Shown here in pieces: positions 16,132-26,300 of a DNA stretch of 35,006 bases (its first letter is position 1; every line of letters begins with the position of its first letter). The DNA is taken from the NCBI RefSeq assembly GCF_000379925.1, contig NZ_KB904244.1:1-35006 (forward strand). The letters are read 5' to 3'. Under the pieces are notes generated by a model, which was given only the letters and a program-made list of their open reading frames with translations, made no database searches and was not told where the DNA came from. Made by a program: the position numbers and the translations under genes. Source of the stretch: Porphyromonas levii DSM 23370 (lineage in GTDB: Bacteria; Bacteroidota; Bacteroidia; Bacteroidales; Porphyromonadaceae).

Positions 16132-16320
16132 ACCTAATTTTGGTAGTTTTGGACTGTCGTAGCCTCTGATTTGCGTGATGATAATAGGGATATCTATTGA
16201 ATATTGCACTTATAATGGCTATAAATAGAGGTCTTGACCTCTCTACTTCCCGCAATTATTGCATCTATTACCTTGTTGTAGGTATGTTGTGAGACGGACT
16301 CAATCGAAGATAAAATAAAA

Positions 16321-16351
16321 ATAGGCTACGTAGGAAACCCACGTAGCCTAT
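16321..16351 (-). terminator. Terminator of eno, GGCTACGTAG type
   Basis: Perfect 11-bp stem ATAGGCTACGT/ACGTAGCCTAT with GG/CC continuing toward a short loop, 22 bases past the enolase stop. On the minus strand it is followed by TTTTTATTTTATC. Same stem core as 5790 and 14941. Confidence 0.85.
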
Positions 16352-16373
16352 ATTGTGATTATCGTATGACGTA

Positions 16374-17666
<1,293 letters not shown>

Positions 17667-17701
17667 TTACTTAAAATAATTTAGTTACCTTTTTTGTCGC
17701 A

Positions 17702-17709
17702 CAAAGATA
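17702..17709 (-). promoter_or_regulatory. Possible -7 box for eno
   Basis: Minus-strand TATCTTTG, 47 bases before the enolase ATG and immediately after the tRNA terminator. No clear -33 TTTG, since that position falls inside the terminator hairpin. Confidence 0.5.
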
Positions 17710-17715
17710 CAAAAA

Positions 17716-17754
17716 ATAGTGACAAGTCTACTCCGAAAAGCGACTTGTCACTAT
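17716..17754 (-). terminator. Terminator of the initiator tRNA gene
   Basis: Perfect 13-bp stem (17716-17728 with 17742-17754), 13-base loop, followed on the minus strand by six T. It begins 7 bases after the tRNA 3' end. Confidence 0.87.
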
Positions 17755-17760
17755 AAATAG

Positions 17761-17832
<72 letters not shown>

Positions 17833-17843
17833 ATTTCTGATTG

Positions 17844-17875
17844 CAAAGATACAGACAATTTTTTACACTACCAAA
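17844..17875 (-). promoter_or_regulatory. Promoter of the initiator tRNA
   Basis: Minus strand: -33 TTTG (17875-17872), 20-base spacer, -7 TATCTTTG (17851-17844), an exact match to the Bacteroidota consensus. Start is expected near 17837, only ~5 bases before the mature tRNA 5' end. Confidence 0.85.
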
Positions 17876-18018
17876 TATTTCTCTGATTAGATCTCATTTC
17901 TCGTAAGGCATACCACTATAGATTAAGTGTTGGGGAGATTATAGATGGGCTGGGATTATCACGTGATGTGGATAATGGGGAAAGGTGTTCGACTATTTTA
18001 TGACGAAGTAGCAGAATA

Positions 18019-18050
18019 TTTGGAATAGTCGCTAAAAGGAATTACCTTTG
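18019..18050 (+). promoter_or_regulatory. Promoter of greA-HIT
   Basis: -33 TTTG (18019-18022), 20-base spacer, -7 TACCTTTG (18043-18050). Start near 18057 gives a long 5' leader of ~185 bases before the greA ATG. Confidence 0.8.
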
Positions 18051-18240
18051 CAGTAGAGAGACGAATATTGAGTGTTAATACATTAAGAGTTAAGAATATA
18101 AGTTAGAAGCACCTTCGATTAGGACAATAGAGAGGAGAATGGTAGCGATTCCATGGCAGGAACCCTTGTGGTAGTCCTTGCTTGGAATTGTTGTTTTTTA
18201 CTATGTTCGTCAGGGAGTTTACTTGAGAGATAAGATACTT

Positions 18241-18711
18241 ATGGACTACATTTACATGACTGAGGAGGGGTACCAGAACCTCCTAGAGGAAATTAGGAAA
18301 CTGGAGGAGGTGGAGCGCCCTGAGGTGATTCAAGCGATTGCTGAGGCTCGTGACAAGGGGGATCTATCCGAGAATGCAGAGTATTCTGCAGCGAAGGAGA
18401 AGCAAGCACTGTTGGAGGATAGGATAGGTCAGCTACGTATGCAGCTGCAGAATATTCGTATTATAGATACGAGTAAGATGAGTACCGACACGGTTCAGAT
18501 GCTCAATACGGTGACTATCCGTAATATGGCTAACAATCAGGTGAAGACCTATACCATAGTCTCTGATACCGAAAGCGATATTAAAAAGGGTAAGATGGCA
18601 ATTTCTACACCGATAGCTAAGGGTATAATAGGTAAGAAGGTGGGTGACATAGTAGATATCCAGGTGCCAGCCGGTATTGTAACCTTTAAGATAGAGGAGA
18701 TTTCGATCTGA
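18241..18711 (+). CDS. greA: Transcription elongation factor GreA
   Basis: Rescues backtracked RNA polymerase by stimulating cleavage of the RNA 3' end. 156 residues, normal length. The N-terminal coiled coil carries TEEGYQNLLEEIRKLEEVERPEVIQAI and the tip motif GDLSENAEYSAAKEKQ with the acidic residues that reach the polymerase active site; the C-terminal FKBP-like domain ends GKKVGDIVDIQVPAGIVTFKIEEISI. The frame extends back to 18178, but MDYIYMTEEGY is the family start. The HIT gene follows after 7 bases. Confidence 0.97.
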   Translation: MDYIYMTEEGYQNLLEEIRKLEEVERPEVIQAIAEARDKGDLSENAEYSAAKEKQALLEDRIGQLRMQLQNIRIIDTSKMSTDTVQMLNTVTIRNMANNQVKTYTIVSDTESDIKKGKMAISTPIAKGIIGKKVGDIVDIQVPAGIVTFKIEEISI

Positions 18712-18718
18712 TATTACT

Positions 18719-19111
18719 ATGGCAACGATATTTACTAAAATAATCCAGGGCGAGATACCTGGCTATATCGTGGCAGAGAACGAGGAGTTCTGTGCTTTCC
18801 TCGATGCCTTTCCTGTGCAGTATGGACATACTTTAGTCGTCCCAAAGCGCGAGGAAGACTATCTTTTCGAGCTCACCGATGAGGAGTTGGGGCGTATGAT
18901 GGTATTCGCAAAGAAAGTAGCAGCCGGTATCCAGAAAGCTACTGGTTGTCGTAAAGTAGGTATGGCAGTAATAGGACTAGAGGTGCCACATGCGCATATA
19001 CACTTAGTGCCTATAACTCAAGAAAGGGATATGGACTTTAACCACAAGATATCCGAGCCCGAGAAGGCGAAGATGGTGGAGATGCTTGAGAAGATTAAGT
19101 CTAATCTCTAA
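18719..19111 (+). CDS. HIT-family nucleotide hydrolase (HinT-like)
   Basis: 130-residue histidine-triad protein. It starts TIFTKIIQGEIPGYIVAENEEFCAFLDAFPVQYGHTLVVPKR, with the triad HAHIHLVP near residue 91. HinT-type enzymes split aminoacyl- or other AMP derivatives and purine phosphoramidates; the natural substrate here is not determinable. Co-transcribed with greA, 7 bases apart, an arrangement I recall from other Bacteroidota. Confidence 0.94.
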   Translation: MATIFTKIIQGEIPGYIVAENEEFCAFLDAFPVQYGHTLVVPKREEDYLFELTDEELGRMMVFAKKVAAGIQKATGCRKVGMAVIGLEVPHAHIHLVPITQERDMDFNHKISEPEKAKMVEMLEKIKSNL

Positions 19112-19127
19112 TAGTTATCGGTTTGTA

Positions 19128-19177
19128 TACAAATAATAGAGGGTGTGCCCACTTGGACACACCCTCTATTATTTGTA
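19128..19177. terminator. Bidirectional terminator between HIT and M3 peptidase
   Basis: Perfect 20-bp stem (19128-19147 with 19158-19177) and 10-base loop between convergent stops at 19111 and 19188. A/T-rich outer arms give U-rich ends in both directions. Confidence 0.9.
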
Positions 19178-19187
19178 TGTAAGCTTA

Positions 19188-21338
19188 TTACTTTACTCCA
19201 CGAGCTGGTAGAAGTGGAGCTGGGTCTGGCTGAGCTAGTCCTGTCATAGCAGTGAATGCTTCACCAAGGTCAACGGTATTACCCTTGCTTAGGATAGTTT
19301 CGCGGAGCTTCTTACCTACCTCAGGGTTGAGTGAACCCTCGCGATCAAATACCTGTGCTACGTTTACGGTAAGTACCTCAGCCCATAGGTAGCTGTAGTA
19401 ACCACATGCATAGCCACCACCCCATACGTGGTTGAAGTAGCTAGTGCGGTAGCGAGGTGGAATCTGTGGGTCAAGTAGACCGAAGCCACTTAGTACGTCA
19501 TTCTCTAGTTGCTCAACGGTCTCAGCTGTAAGAGCATTTGCCTGTTCATCGGTTAGCATATGGAATGCAACATCACCAGATGAAGCTGCAAGGTTCTCGC
19601 CAAGTGAATAAGCAGCATGGTAAGTGATAGACTCAAGCATCTTTGCTTTTAGTTCTTCAGGCATTGCCTCACCTGTCTCATAGTGCTTAGCGTAGTTAGA
19701 GAATACCTCTGGAACTGTAGCAAAGTACTCGTTGAACTGGCTTGGAAGCTCTACGAAGTCACGAAGTACGCTGGTGCCACTTAGGCTAGCATACTCAACA
19801 TCGGATAGCATACCGTGAAGGGCGTGACCGAACTCATGGAAGAGCGTAGTAACATCATCCCAAGAGAGTAGGCTAGGCTGACCCTCTGGAGCCTTAACGT
19901 AGTTACAAACGTTGTAGATGATAGGCAACTGGCCGTTACGACGGCTCTGTGAAGCAAACTCGCTCATCCAAGCGCCACCACCCTTAGTAGGACGACGGAA
20001 TAGGTCGGTGTAGAAGAGGGCAATCTGCTTGCCAGTAGCTGCATCCTTAACGTCGTAGACACGTACCTCTGGGTGATACACAGGGATATCTGTGCGCTCC
20101 TCAAACTTGAGACCGTATACACGCTCAGCAGCGAAGAATACACCATTCTTGAGGACTGAGTCTACCTGGAAGTATGGCTTTACGTCCTCAGCATTGAAGT
20201 TGTACTTCTCAGCCTTCATTTTAGCAGAATAGTAGAAGCGATCGTATGGCTCTAGCTTGAAGTCGCTACCCATAGTCTTCTGAGCATAAGCCTCTATCTC
20301 TGCAGTCTCTCTAGCTGCAACGGGCTTGTACTGGTCGGTCAGGCTCTTAAGGAAGTCGGTAACAATAGCTGGTGTCTTTGCCATTGTATTCTGCAGAGAG
20401 TACTCAGCATAATTATTGAATCCAAGTACCTTACCCTTCTGGTGGCGAAGCTTTGCCATCTCCGCAATGATAGGGTAGGTGTTCTGATTACCAGTGTTAT
20501 CAGAGCGGTGGTAAGATGCCTTGTATACCTTTTCGCGAGTAGCACGATTGTCTAGGCGTGAAAGGATGTCTTGCTGGGTAGTGTTGGAGATCACGATAGC
20601 GTAAGGAGTGCTTACCTTGTCGCTAGCCTCTGCATCAGCCTTGCTCTGAGCAATCTCGCCTTCGCTAAGACCAGCAAGCTCCTCTACCGTCTCGATAGGT
20701 ACGATAGCATTGTTGCGCGCATCGATATTCATCTTTACGAAGTCTTGCTGGAGGACTGCTAGACGAGCGTTGATCTGCTCTAGCTCCTTCTTCTTATCCT
20801 CAGGTAGATTAGCGCCAGAGCGTACAAAGCCATCGTAAATCTCACCGAGTAGCTTCTTGTCCTCGCCCTGAAGGGTAGCATACTCATTATCATATACCAC
20901 CTTGATGCGGTCGAAGAGAGCCTGGTTGAACGACATCTCGTCGCCCCAAGCAGTAATCATAGGGATTACCTCGCTCTCAATTGCCTTAATCTCGTCAGTA
21001 CCATCTGCACTAGAAACATTGAAGAACGTCTGTGATACTCTTTCCAGAAGAGCACCACTATCCTCATACTTAAGGATGGTGTTCTCGAATGTAGGAGCCT
21101 CAGGATTATCTATGATAGCCTGAATCTCTTCACGTTGTTGTTGTATACCAGCTTCAAAGGCTGGTTTGTAGTGCTCGTTCTTAATCTTTGAGAAGTCAGG
21201 TGCACCAAAAGCTAGTGTACTTGGCTCCTTAAAAGGATTACCTTCCATAGGGTCTTTTTGCTCTCCTCCACAGCTCGCCGATAGCATAGCTACAGCTACA
21301 AAACCGCCAAAGAGAATTGATTTAAACTTGTTAGACAT
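19188..21338 (-). CDS. dcp: M3-family lipoprotein peptidase (peptidyl-dipeptidase Dcp-like)
   Basis: 716 residues. Lipoprotein signal ending LSASC, lipidated Cys23. The mature chain is an M3 zinc peptidase: TREKVYKASYHRSDNTGNQNTYPIIAEMAKLR, then FHEFGHALHGMLSD with HEFGH at 501-505 and a downstream Glu ligand in DFVELPSQFNEYF, then the typical C-terminus (PPRYRTSYFNHVWGGGYACGYYSYLWAEV). The overall pattern is that of Dcp, which removes C-terminal dipeptides from peptides in the periplasm; oligopeptidase A is the alternative. It ends the ileS-traR-lspA-DUF4296 direction but has a -7-like TAGCTTTG (21394-21387) in its own 99-base upstream gap. Confidence 0.94.
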   Translation of the reverse strand: MSNKFKSILFGGFVAVAMLSASCGGEQKDPMEGNPFKEPSTLAFGAPDFSKIKNEHYKPAFEAGIQQQREEIQAIIDNPEAPTFENTILKYEDSGALLERVSQTFFNVSSADGTDEIKAIESEVIPMITAWGDEMSFNQALFDRIKVVYDNEYATLQGEDKKLLGEIYDGFVRSGANLPEDKKKELEQINARLAVLQQDFVKMNIDARNNAIVPIETVEELAGLSEGEIAQSKADAEASDKVSTPYAIVISNTTQQDILSRLDNRATREKVYKASYHRSDNTGNQNTYPIIAEMAKLRHQKGKVLGFNNYAEYSLQNTMAKTPAIVTDFLKSLTDQYKPVAARETAEIEAYAQKTMGSDFKLEPYDRFYYSAKMKAEKYNFNAEDVKPYFQVDSVLKNGVFFAAERVYGLKFEERTDIPVYHPEVRVYDVKDAATGKQIALFYTDLFRRPTKGGGAWMSEFASQSRRNGQLPIIYNVCNYVKAPEGQPSLLSWDDVTTLFHEFGHALHGMLSDVEYASLSGTSVLRDFVELPSQFNEYFATVPEVFSNYAKHYETGEAMPEELKAKMLESITYHAAYSLGENLAASSGDVAFHMLTDEQANALTAETVEQLENDVLSGFGLLDPQIPPRYRTSYFNHVWGGGYACGYYSYLWAEVLTVNVAQVFDREGSLNPEVGKKLRETILSKGNTVDLGEAFTAMTGLAQPDPAPLLPARGVK

Positions 21339-21386
21339 AACTTTTCTTCTCTTAAAGTATTAGTTAGTTATTATTACTCTATCACA

Positions 21387-21394
21387 CAAAGCTA
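21387..21394 (-). promoter_or_regulatory. Possible -7 box for the M3 peptidase
   Basis: Minus-strand TAGCTTTG, 49 bases before the ATG. The -33 position shows only a partial TTG match, so this is tentative. Confidence 0.45.
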
Positions 21395-21437
21395 CTTAAA
21401 AACTATCAAATGCCAACATCCCAATTGTGAATACCTA

Positions 21438-22289
21438 CTATTCAGGTGCCTGAGATAGAGGCTCCAACTCACTATTAGCTTCAGAACCTTCTGCTTCTGT
21501 CATCTGTACTTGTCCTTCAGAAGGGGTTTGAGGAATTTGGGGTTTCCCTAGAGATATATGCTGTAGCCTCAGTGGGTTAGTCGACTTCCTTAGAAGTAAG
21601 GTCAGCGTATAGCGAGGAGACGTAGGGAGGGAGTCTGGCAGTACAAAGGTGCTTTCCCACCTTTGCCCTTGAATAGTCGCAGCGTTGCTTATTTTCTGGT
21701 AACGGTACCCTAGTTCCGATACTATTAGCAGTTGAGCCGAAAGGCTGAGGCTATCGGGCGGTGTCCCTATGAAATCCGCTGACCATCGAATAGTATCCGA
21801 AGGCTCAAACGCTTCGATAGGGCTTACACTCTGTGAGTATGCCCACAAAGTAGTTTTTGCTGGGATAACTAGCCTCGTACTATTAGCCCAAAGGTTGCCA
21901 TTCTTTAGACTAGGGCGCTCAAACCTTATACGGTATCGATGGAGAGAATCGGCGAGAAATGTATCGGTGAGGTTTTTGGTCTCCGTCAGTTCTTTCTCAA
22001 CCAAAGCGTAGATATCCGCAAGTCGATAGGCATTTTCCGAATACCACACTACCGAAGAGTCGTATTGCTCTCTGGAGATACCGTATTTCTCCAATACACT
22101 CTCGTAATATAGTGCTGCCACACTATCGGGTGGGTAACTATGCTGTATGTATGCGTCGGTAAGGAGCATATCCTTAGTTACCTCAGCCATCTTTTTCTGA
22201 CCGAGCACGAAAGAGGGTTTTTGGCACTGGGCGAATGCCAGTGCCAATAGGAGTACTACGGGTATGATCCTAAGCCTCTTCAGCATCAT
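21438..22289 (-). CDS. DUF4296 lipoprotein
   Basis: 283 residues. N-terminal hydrophobic segment ending FAQC, probable lipidation at Cys22, although Gln just before Cys is unusual for a lipobox. The DUF4296 region is the conserved part: KKMAEVTKDMLLTDAYIQHSYPPDSVAALYYESVLEKYGISREQYDSSVVWYSENA. The C-terminal half is beta-like, with an acidic Ser/Glu-rich end. Function unknown; the family is restricted to Bacteroidota as far as I know. Its start overlaps the lspA end by 20 bases, implying coupled translation. The ATG at 22286 is equally possible. Confidence 0.9.
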   Translation of the reverse strand: MMLKRLRIIPVVLLLALAFAQCQKPSFVLGQKKMAEVTKDMLLTDAYIQHSYPPDSVAALYYESVLEKYGISREQYDSSVVWYSENAYRLADIYALVEKELTETKNLTDTFLADSLHRYRIRFERPSLKNGNLWANSTRLVIPAKTTLWAYSQSVSPIEAFEPSDTIRWSADFIGTPPDSLSLSAQLLIVSELGYRYQKISNAATIQGQRWESTFVLPDSLPTSPRYTLTLLLRKSTNPLRLQHISLGKPQIPQTPSEGQVQMTEAEGSEANSELEPLSQAPE

Positions 22290-22977
22290 GCTCTACAGCC
22301 TTCTTTTTCCCACTTCCACCGAGTAGCTCAGTAAAAGAATGGGCGTAGAAAATGATTAGTATTACTACTCCTACCGATATACAAGCATCAGCAAAGTTGA
22401 ATATAGGTTGGAAAAATACCAACTCTTCCCCACCTACCCATGGCATCCAATCGGGCCACACAGTATTGATAATAGGGAAGTAAAACATATCCACTACTTT
22501 GCCGTGTAGCCATGTGGCGTAACCACCACCTTCGGGGAGGAAGGTGGCTACTTGACCATAGCTATGGGTAAAGAAGTGTCCATAGAATACCGAGTCGATG
22601 ATGTTGCCTACTGCACCAGAGAATACTGCCACCATGCAGAGTAAGAACCCGATATTGTACCTTCCTTTAATAACCTTAGCGATAAGCCATGCTATAATGA
22701 TACTGGCAATGATACGGAATATCGTGAGGAACATCTTATCGAAGAACTCCCATCCGAAAGCCATTCCAGGATTCTCTGTGAAGTAGATAAAAAACCAATC
22801 CGTAATCCTTTTGCTCTCTCCTAGTATCATGTGGCTCTTCACCCACAGCTTAATAGTCTGGTCTATCACAAGGAGTAGGAGAGCGAACCCTATAGCTATT
22901 CCACTCCTTTCACGCCACTTTGGGTGGCAGAAAGGAGTAGAAGATAGCTGTTGTGTGTGTCCAATCTGTTCTGACAT
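22270..22977 (-). CDS. lspA: Lipoprotein signal peptidase (signal peptidase II)
   Basis: Aspartic membrane peptidase cleaving prolipoproteins before the lipidated Cys. 235 residues from the ATG at 22977; the longer frame begins at a TTG (23013) inside the preceding gene. Four membrane helices. Catalytic Asp motifs: GAVGNIIDSVFYG and FNFADACISVG. It is longer than the ~165 residues of E. coli LspA because of an N-terminal cytoplasmic stretch, a periplasmic insertion between the two Asp motifs (about HSYGQVATF to EELVFFQ), and a charged tail. This insertion appears normal for Bacteroidota. Lies 7 bases after traR; DUF4296 follows with overlap. Confidence 0.96.
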   Translation of the reverse strand: MSEQIGHTQQLSSTPFCHPKWRERSGIAIGFALLLLVIDQTIKLWVKSHMILGESKRITDWFFIYFTENPGMAFGWEFFDKMFLTIFRIIASIIIAWLIAKVIKGRYNIGFLLCMVAVFSGAVGNIIDSVFYGHFFTHSYGQVATFLPEGGGYATWLHGKVVDMFYFPIINTVWPDWMPWVGGEELVFFQPIFNFADACISVGVVILIIFYAHSFTELLGGSGKKKAVEHDAEEA

Positions 22978-22984
22978 AGAGCCT

Positions 22985-23362
22985 TTACTTGTTTCCCGCT
23001 TCCTTAGCCTCAATACTTAGGGTAGCATGAGGGACTGCACGAAGGCGCTCCTTCGGAATCAGCTTACCTGTAACACGACAGATACCATAGGTGCCATTCT
23101 CTATCCTAACGAGTGCAGCCTCTAGGTTCTTAATGAACTTTTGCTGGCGCGCTGCTTGGCTCGCTGTCTCCTGCTTGGAGAGCAATACAGCGCTCTCCGT
23201 GAGGTTCTTGTACGTAGGGGTAGTGTCAGTGATATCATTACCGTCATTAGAGTCCAGCGAAGATACCAGGATATCATAATTACGGCGCGCTTTCTTTAGT
23301 TTCTTCTCTATGATCTCTCGGAACTCCTGGAGCTCCTCGGGTGAGTACTGAGTCTTTTCCAT
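22985..23362 (-). CDS. TraR/DksA-family protein with degenerate zinc finger
   Basis: 125 residues. N-terminal coiled coil (YSPEELQEFREIIEKKLKKARRNYDIL), mid-region QETASQAARQQKFIKNLEAALVRIENGTYGICRVTGKLIPKERLRAVPHATLSI. DksA/TraR proteins enter the RNA polymerase secondary channel. Here the C4 finger CxxC...CxxC is reduced to a single Cys in YGICRVTGK, with Thr, Arg and His at the other positions, so zinc is probably not held in the classical way. It lies between ileS (23-base gap) and lspA (7-base gap). Confidence 0.92.
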   Translation of the reverse strand: MEKTQYSPEELQEFREIIEKKLKKARRNYDILVSSLDSNDGNDITDTTPTYKNLTESAVLLSKQETASQAARQQKFIKNLEAALVRIENGTYGICRVTGKLIPKERLRAVPHATLSIEAKEAGNK

Positions 23363-23385
23363 GATTCAATTTATATAATCTTCTA

Positions 23386-26300
23386 TTACCCTTTGATAAC
23401 CTTTACCATTACAGAAAGGTTGTCGTCAAGCTCCAATGCCTCTCCCTCTACCTTCTCCTCGGTAGTGATGCTGAGTGCCTGAACTTGTGTTGCAATATAC
23501 TCCTCGTGGGCTTTGAGTACCTCGATAATATCTGGCTGGTGTTGTAGAACTACCTTGATCTTATCTGAGACATTAAAGTCCTGAGCCTTTCTAATGTTTT
23601 GTATACGATTAACGAGCTCACGAGCCAAGCCCTCGAGTCTTAGCTCTGGGGTAATCGTTTCGTCGAGAGCCACAGTGATTGTTCCCTCATTTTGTACCAA
23701 CCAGCCCGGTACATCCTCCGAGATAATCTCTACATGCTCTAGTAGTATCTCCTTGCCTAGATATTCCATCTTGCCGCTCTGCTCGAGGGCGAGAATATCG
23801 GACTTTGGAAGATCGGATAGGTGTGCAGCAACCTGCTTCATCTCCTTGCCGAAGATAGGGCCAAGTGCTTTGAAGTTCGGCTTAATGCGCTTCACCACTA
23901 CGTCTGCAGAGATATCCGCAAAGACAAGCTCTTTCACATTCACCTCATTGAGGATAAGGTCTTTTACCTTATCGATAGAGGTGCGAACCTCCTCGTCATT
24001 GGTGAGCACCAAGAACTTCGCTAGTGGCTGGCGCACCTTGATATTCATCCTGCGGCGGAGGGCAAGTATCATACTACTGATACGCTGTGCATAGCTCATA
24101 GATTCCTCGAGCGCCTTATCTATTAGCTCCTCTTCGACTGCGGGGAACATAGCTAGGTGTACCGAACTTACAGATTCCCCAAGGTCTCTATATAGCTTAT
24201 CGGCATAGAATGGCGCTACAGGTGCTATCAGTTTGCTCACCGTTACTAGGCACAGGTAAAGCGTCTGATATGCCGAGAGCTTATCTTGGCTCATACCACC
24301 GCCCCAGAAGCGCTTACGTGCAAGGCGCACATACCAGTTACTGAGCTGGTCATTGACAAAGTCCGAGATAGCACGAGTGGCCTTCGTAGGCTCATAGTCA
24401 TCCAAATCTTCCTCCACTTTCTTCACCAGACTATTCAGAGCAGAGATAATCCAGCGGTCTAGCTCTGGGCGCTCAGTATGAGGTACCTGCTCGGTCTCTG
24501 GGTCGAAGTTGTCCAGATTAGCATAGAGCGCAAAGAAGGAATAGGTATTATATAATGTGCCGAAGAACTTACGCTGCACTTCGTCTACCCCATCAATATC
24601 GAAGCGAAGGTTATCCCATGGAGAGGAGTTGCTAATCATATACCAGCGCAGTGGGTCTGAACCCTTCTGATCTATAGTCTCGAATGGGTCTACACTATTG
24701 CCCAAGCGCTTGCTCATTTTATTACCATCCTTATCGAGGACTAGACCATTGGAGATAACGTTCTTAAATGCAACGCTATCAAAAATCATAGTCCCCAAGG
24801 CGTGTAGGGTAAAGAACCAACCACGGGTTTGGTCTACTCCCTCCGCAATAAAGTCGGCAGGGTAGAAGCCGCGCTCATCTATGAGCTCCTTATTCTCAAA
24901 CGGATAATGAAGCTGTGCATAAGGCATTGCACCAGAGTCAAACCATACGTCTATCAGGTCGGTCTCCCTCATCATAGGCTTGCCACTAGGGCTTACTAGC
25001 ACGATGTTGTCCACGTAAGGGCGGTGTAGGTCTATCTTATCGTAGTTGTCGCTACTATTATTGCCTACCTCGAAGCCCTCATACGGGTTCTCCGTCATTA
25101 CACCAGCGGCTACGGACTTCTTAATCTCCGTGATGAGCTCCTCTACCGAACCAATACATAGTTCCTCACGACCATCCTCAGTGCGCCAGATAGGCAGTGG
25201 GGTGCCCCAGTAGCGAGAGCGGCTGAGGTTCCAATCCTGAAGGTTCTTGAGCCACATGCCGAAGCGTCCGCTACCAGTGCTAGCTGGCTTCCAGTGGATC
25301 GTGTCATTGAGCTCTTGCATCCTATCTTTGAGTGCCGTACTACGGATAAACCAACTATCAAGTGGGTAGTAGAGCACAGGCTTATCTGTCCTCCAGCAGT
25401 GTGGGTAACTGTGGCTTTGCTTCTCAATCTTAAAGGCAAGTCCTCTTTGCTTTAGAGCCATACAGATGGCGATATCAAGCGTCTCATCCTTGTCGGATAG
25501 TTGAGGGTCGTAGCCATTCTTTACGTATCTGCCCGCATACTCGCCGTACGCGTTCTTATCCATACGTGCAGCTACAAACTCTGGGTCTAGCTCCTCAATG
25601 AGGAAGTACTTACCCTGAAGGTCTACCATAGGGCGCTCCTTACCGTCTTTGTCCACCATAAGTAGCCCAGGCACACCATTAGCCTGCGCCACCTTCTGGT
25701 CATCTGCACCAAATGTAGGTGCTATATGCACAATACCGGTACCATCTTCGGTAGAAACGAAGTCGCCAGAGATCACGCGGAATGCGCCCTCTCCAGGATT
25801 AACCCATGGGAAGAGTTGCTGATACTCCATGCCCACTAAGTCACTCCCTGAGTACTCCTTGATGATGCGGTATGGTATTACCTTAGCCCCCTTCTCAGGA
25901 GCCTCCATTGGGAGCTCCTCACCCTCGGTAGCGAAGTAAGACTTCAGAAGCGGCTTAGCTAGGATAGCGGTCATAGGTTCGAGAGAGTAGGGGTTGTAGG
26001 TCTCTACAGCCACGTAATCAATCTTCGCACCTACAGCAAGCGCTGTGTTGGATGGAAGGGTCCATGGCGTAGTTGTCCACGCAATGAAGTATGGTGTCCC
26101 ATGCTTCGTAAGTTCTGCTTCGGGCGACTTAATCTCGAACATCACTGTTGCCATGGTGTCCTTTACGTCTCGGTAGGTGCCAGGTTGGTTGAGCTCGTGA
26201 GAACTTAGCCCCGTACCTGCGGCAGGAGAGTAGGGCTGTATGGTATAGCCCTTATAGAGGAGTCCCTTTTGGTAAAGCTGTTTCAGGAGATACCATAGGG

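Larger units (their letters stand above)
16023..16373. other. Intergenic region fldA / eno
   Basis: 351 bases. It holds the fldA promoter, the eno terminator (16321-16351) and a short perfect inverted repeat AGAGGTC-tt-GACCTCT at 16227-16242 about 100 bases upstream of the fldA -33 box. The last could be an operator or merely a small hairpin. No coding seen. Confidence 0.6.
17833..18240. other. Intergenic region tRNA-fMet / greA
   Basis: About 400 bases between divergent units. It holds the tRNA promoter, the greA promoter (18019-18050) and a ~185-base greA leader. The leader shows only weak local pairing (for example ATGG/CCAT around 18139-18154) and no riboswitch I can name. Confidence 0.6.

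Noticed and set aside
18178-18240. N-terminal extension of GreA (MLGIVVFYYVRQG...)
   Set aside because: Absent from the family; it is the transcribed leader downstream of the mapped promoter boxes.
23598-24094. Plus-strand frame of 166 residues opposite ileS
   Set aside because: Antisense to well-conserved ileS sequence, Ser/Arg-rich without motifs; a shadow frame.
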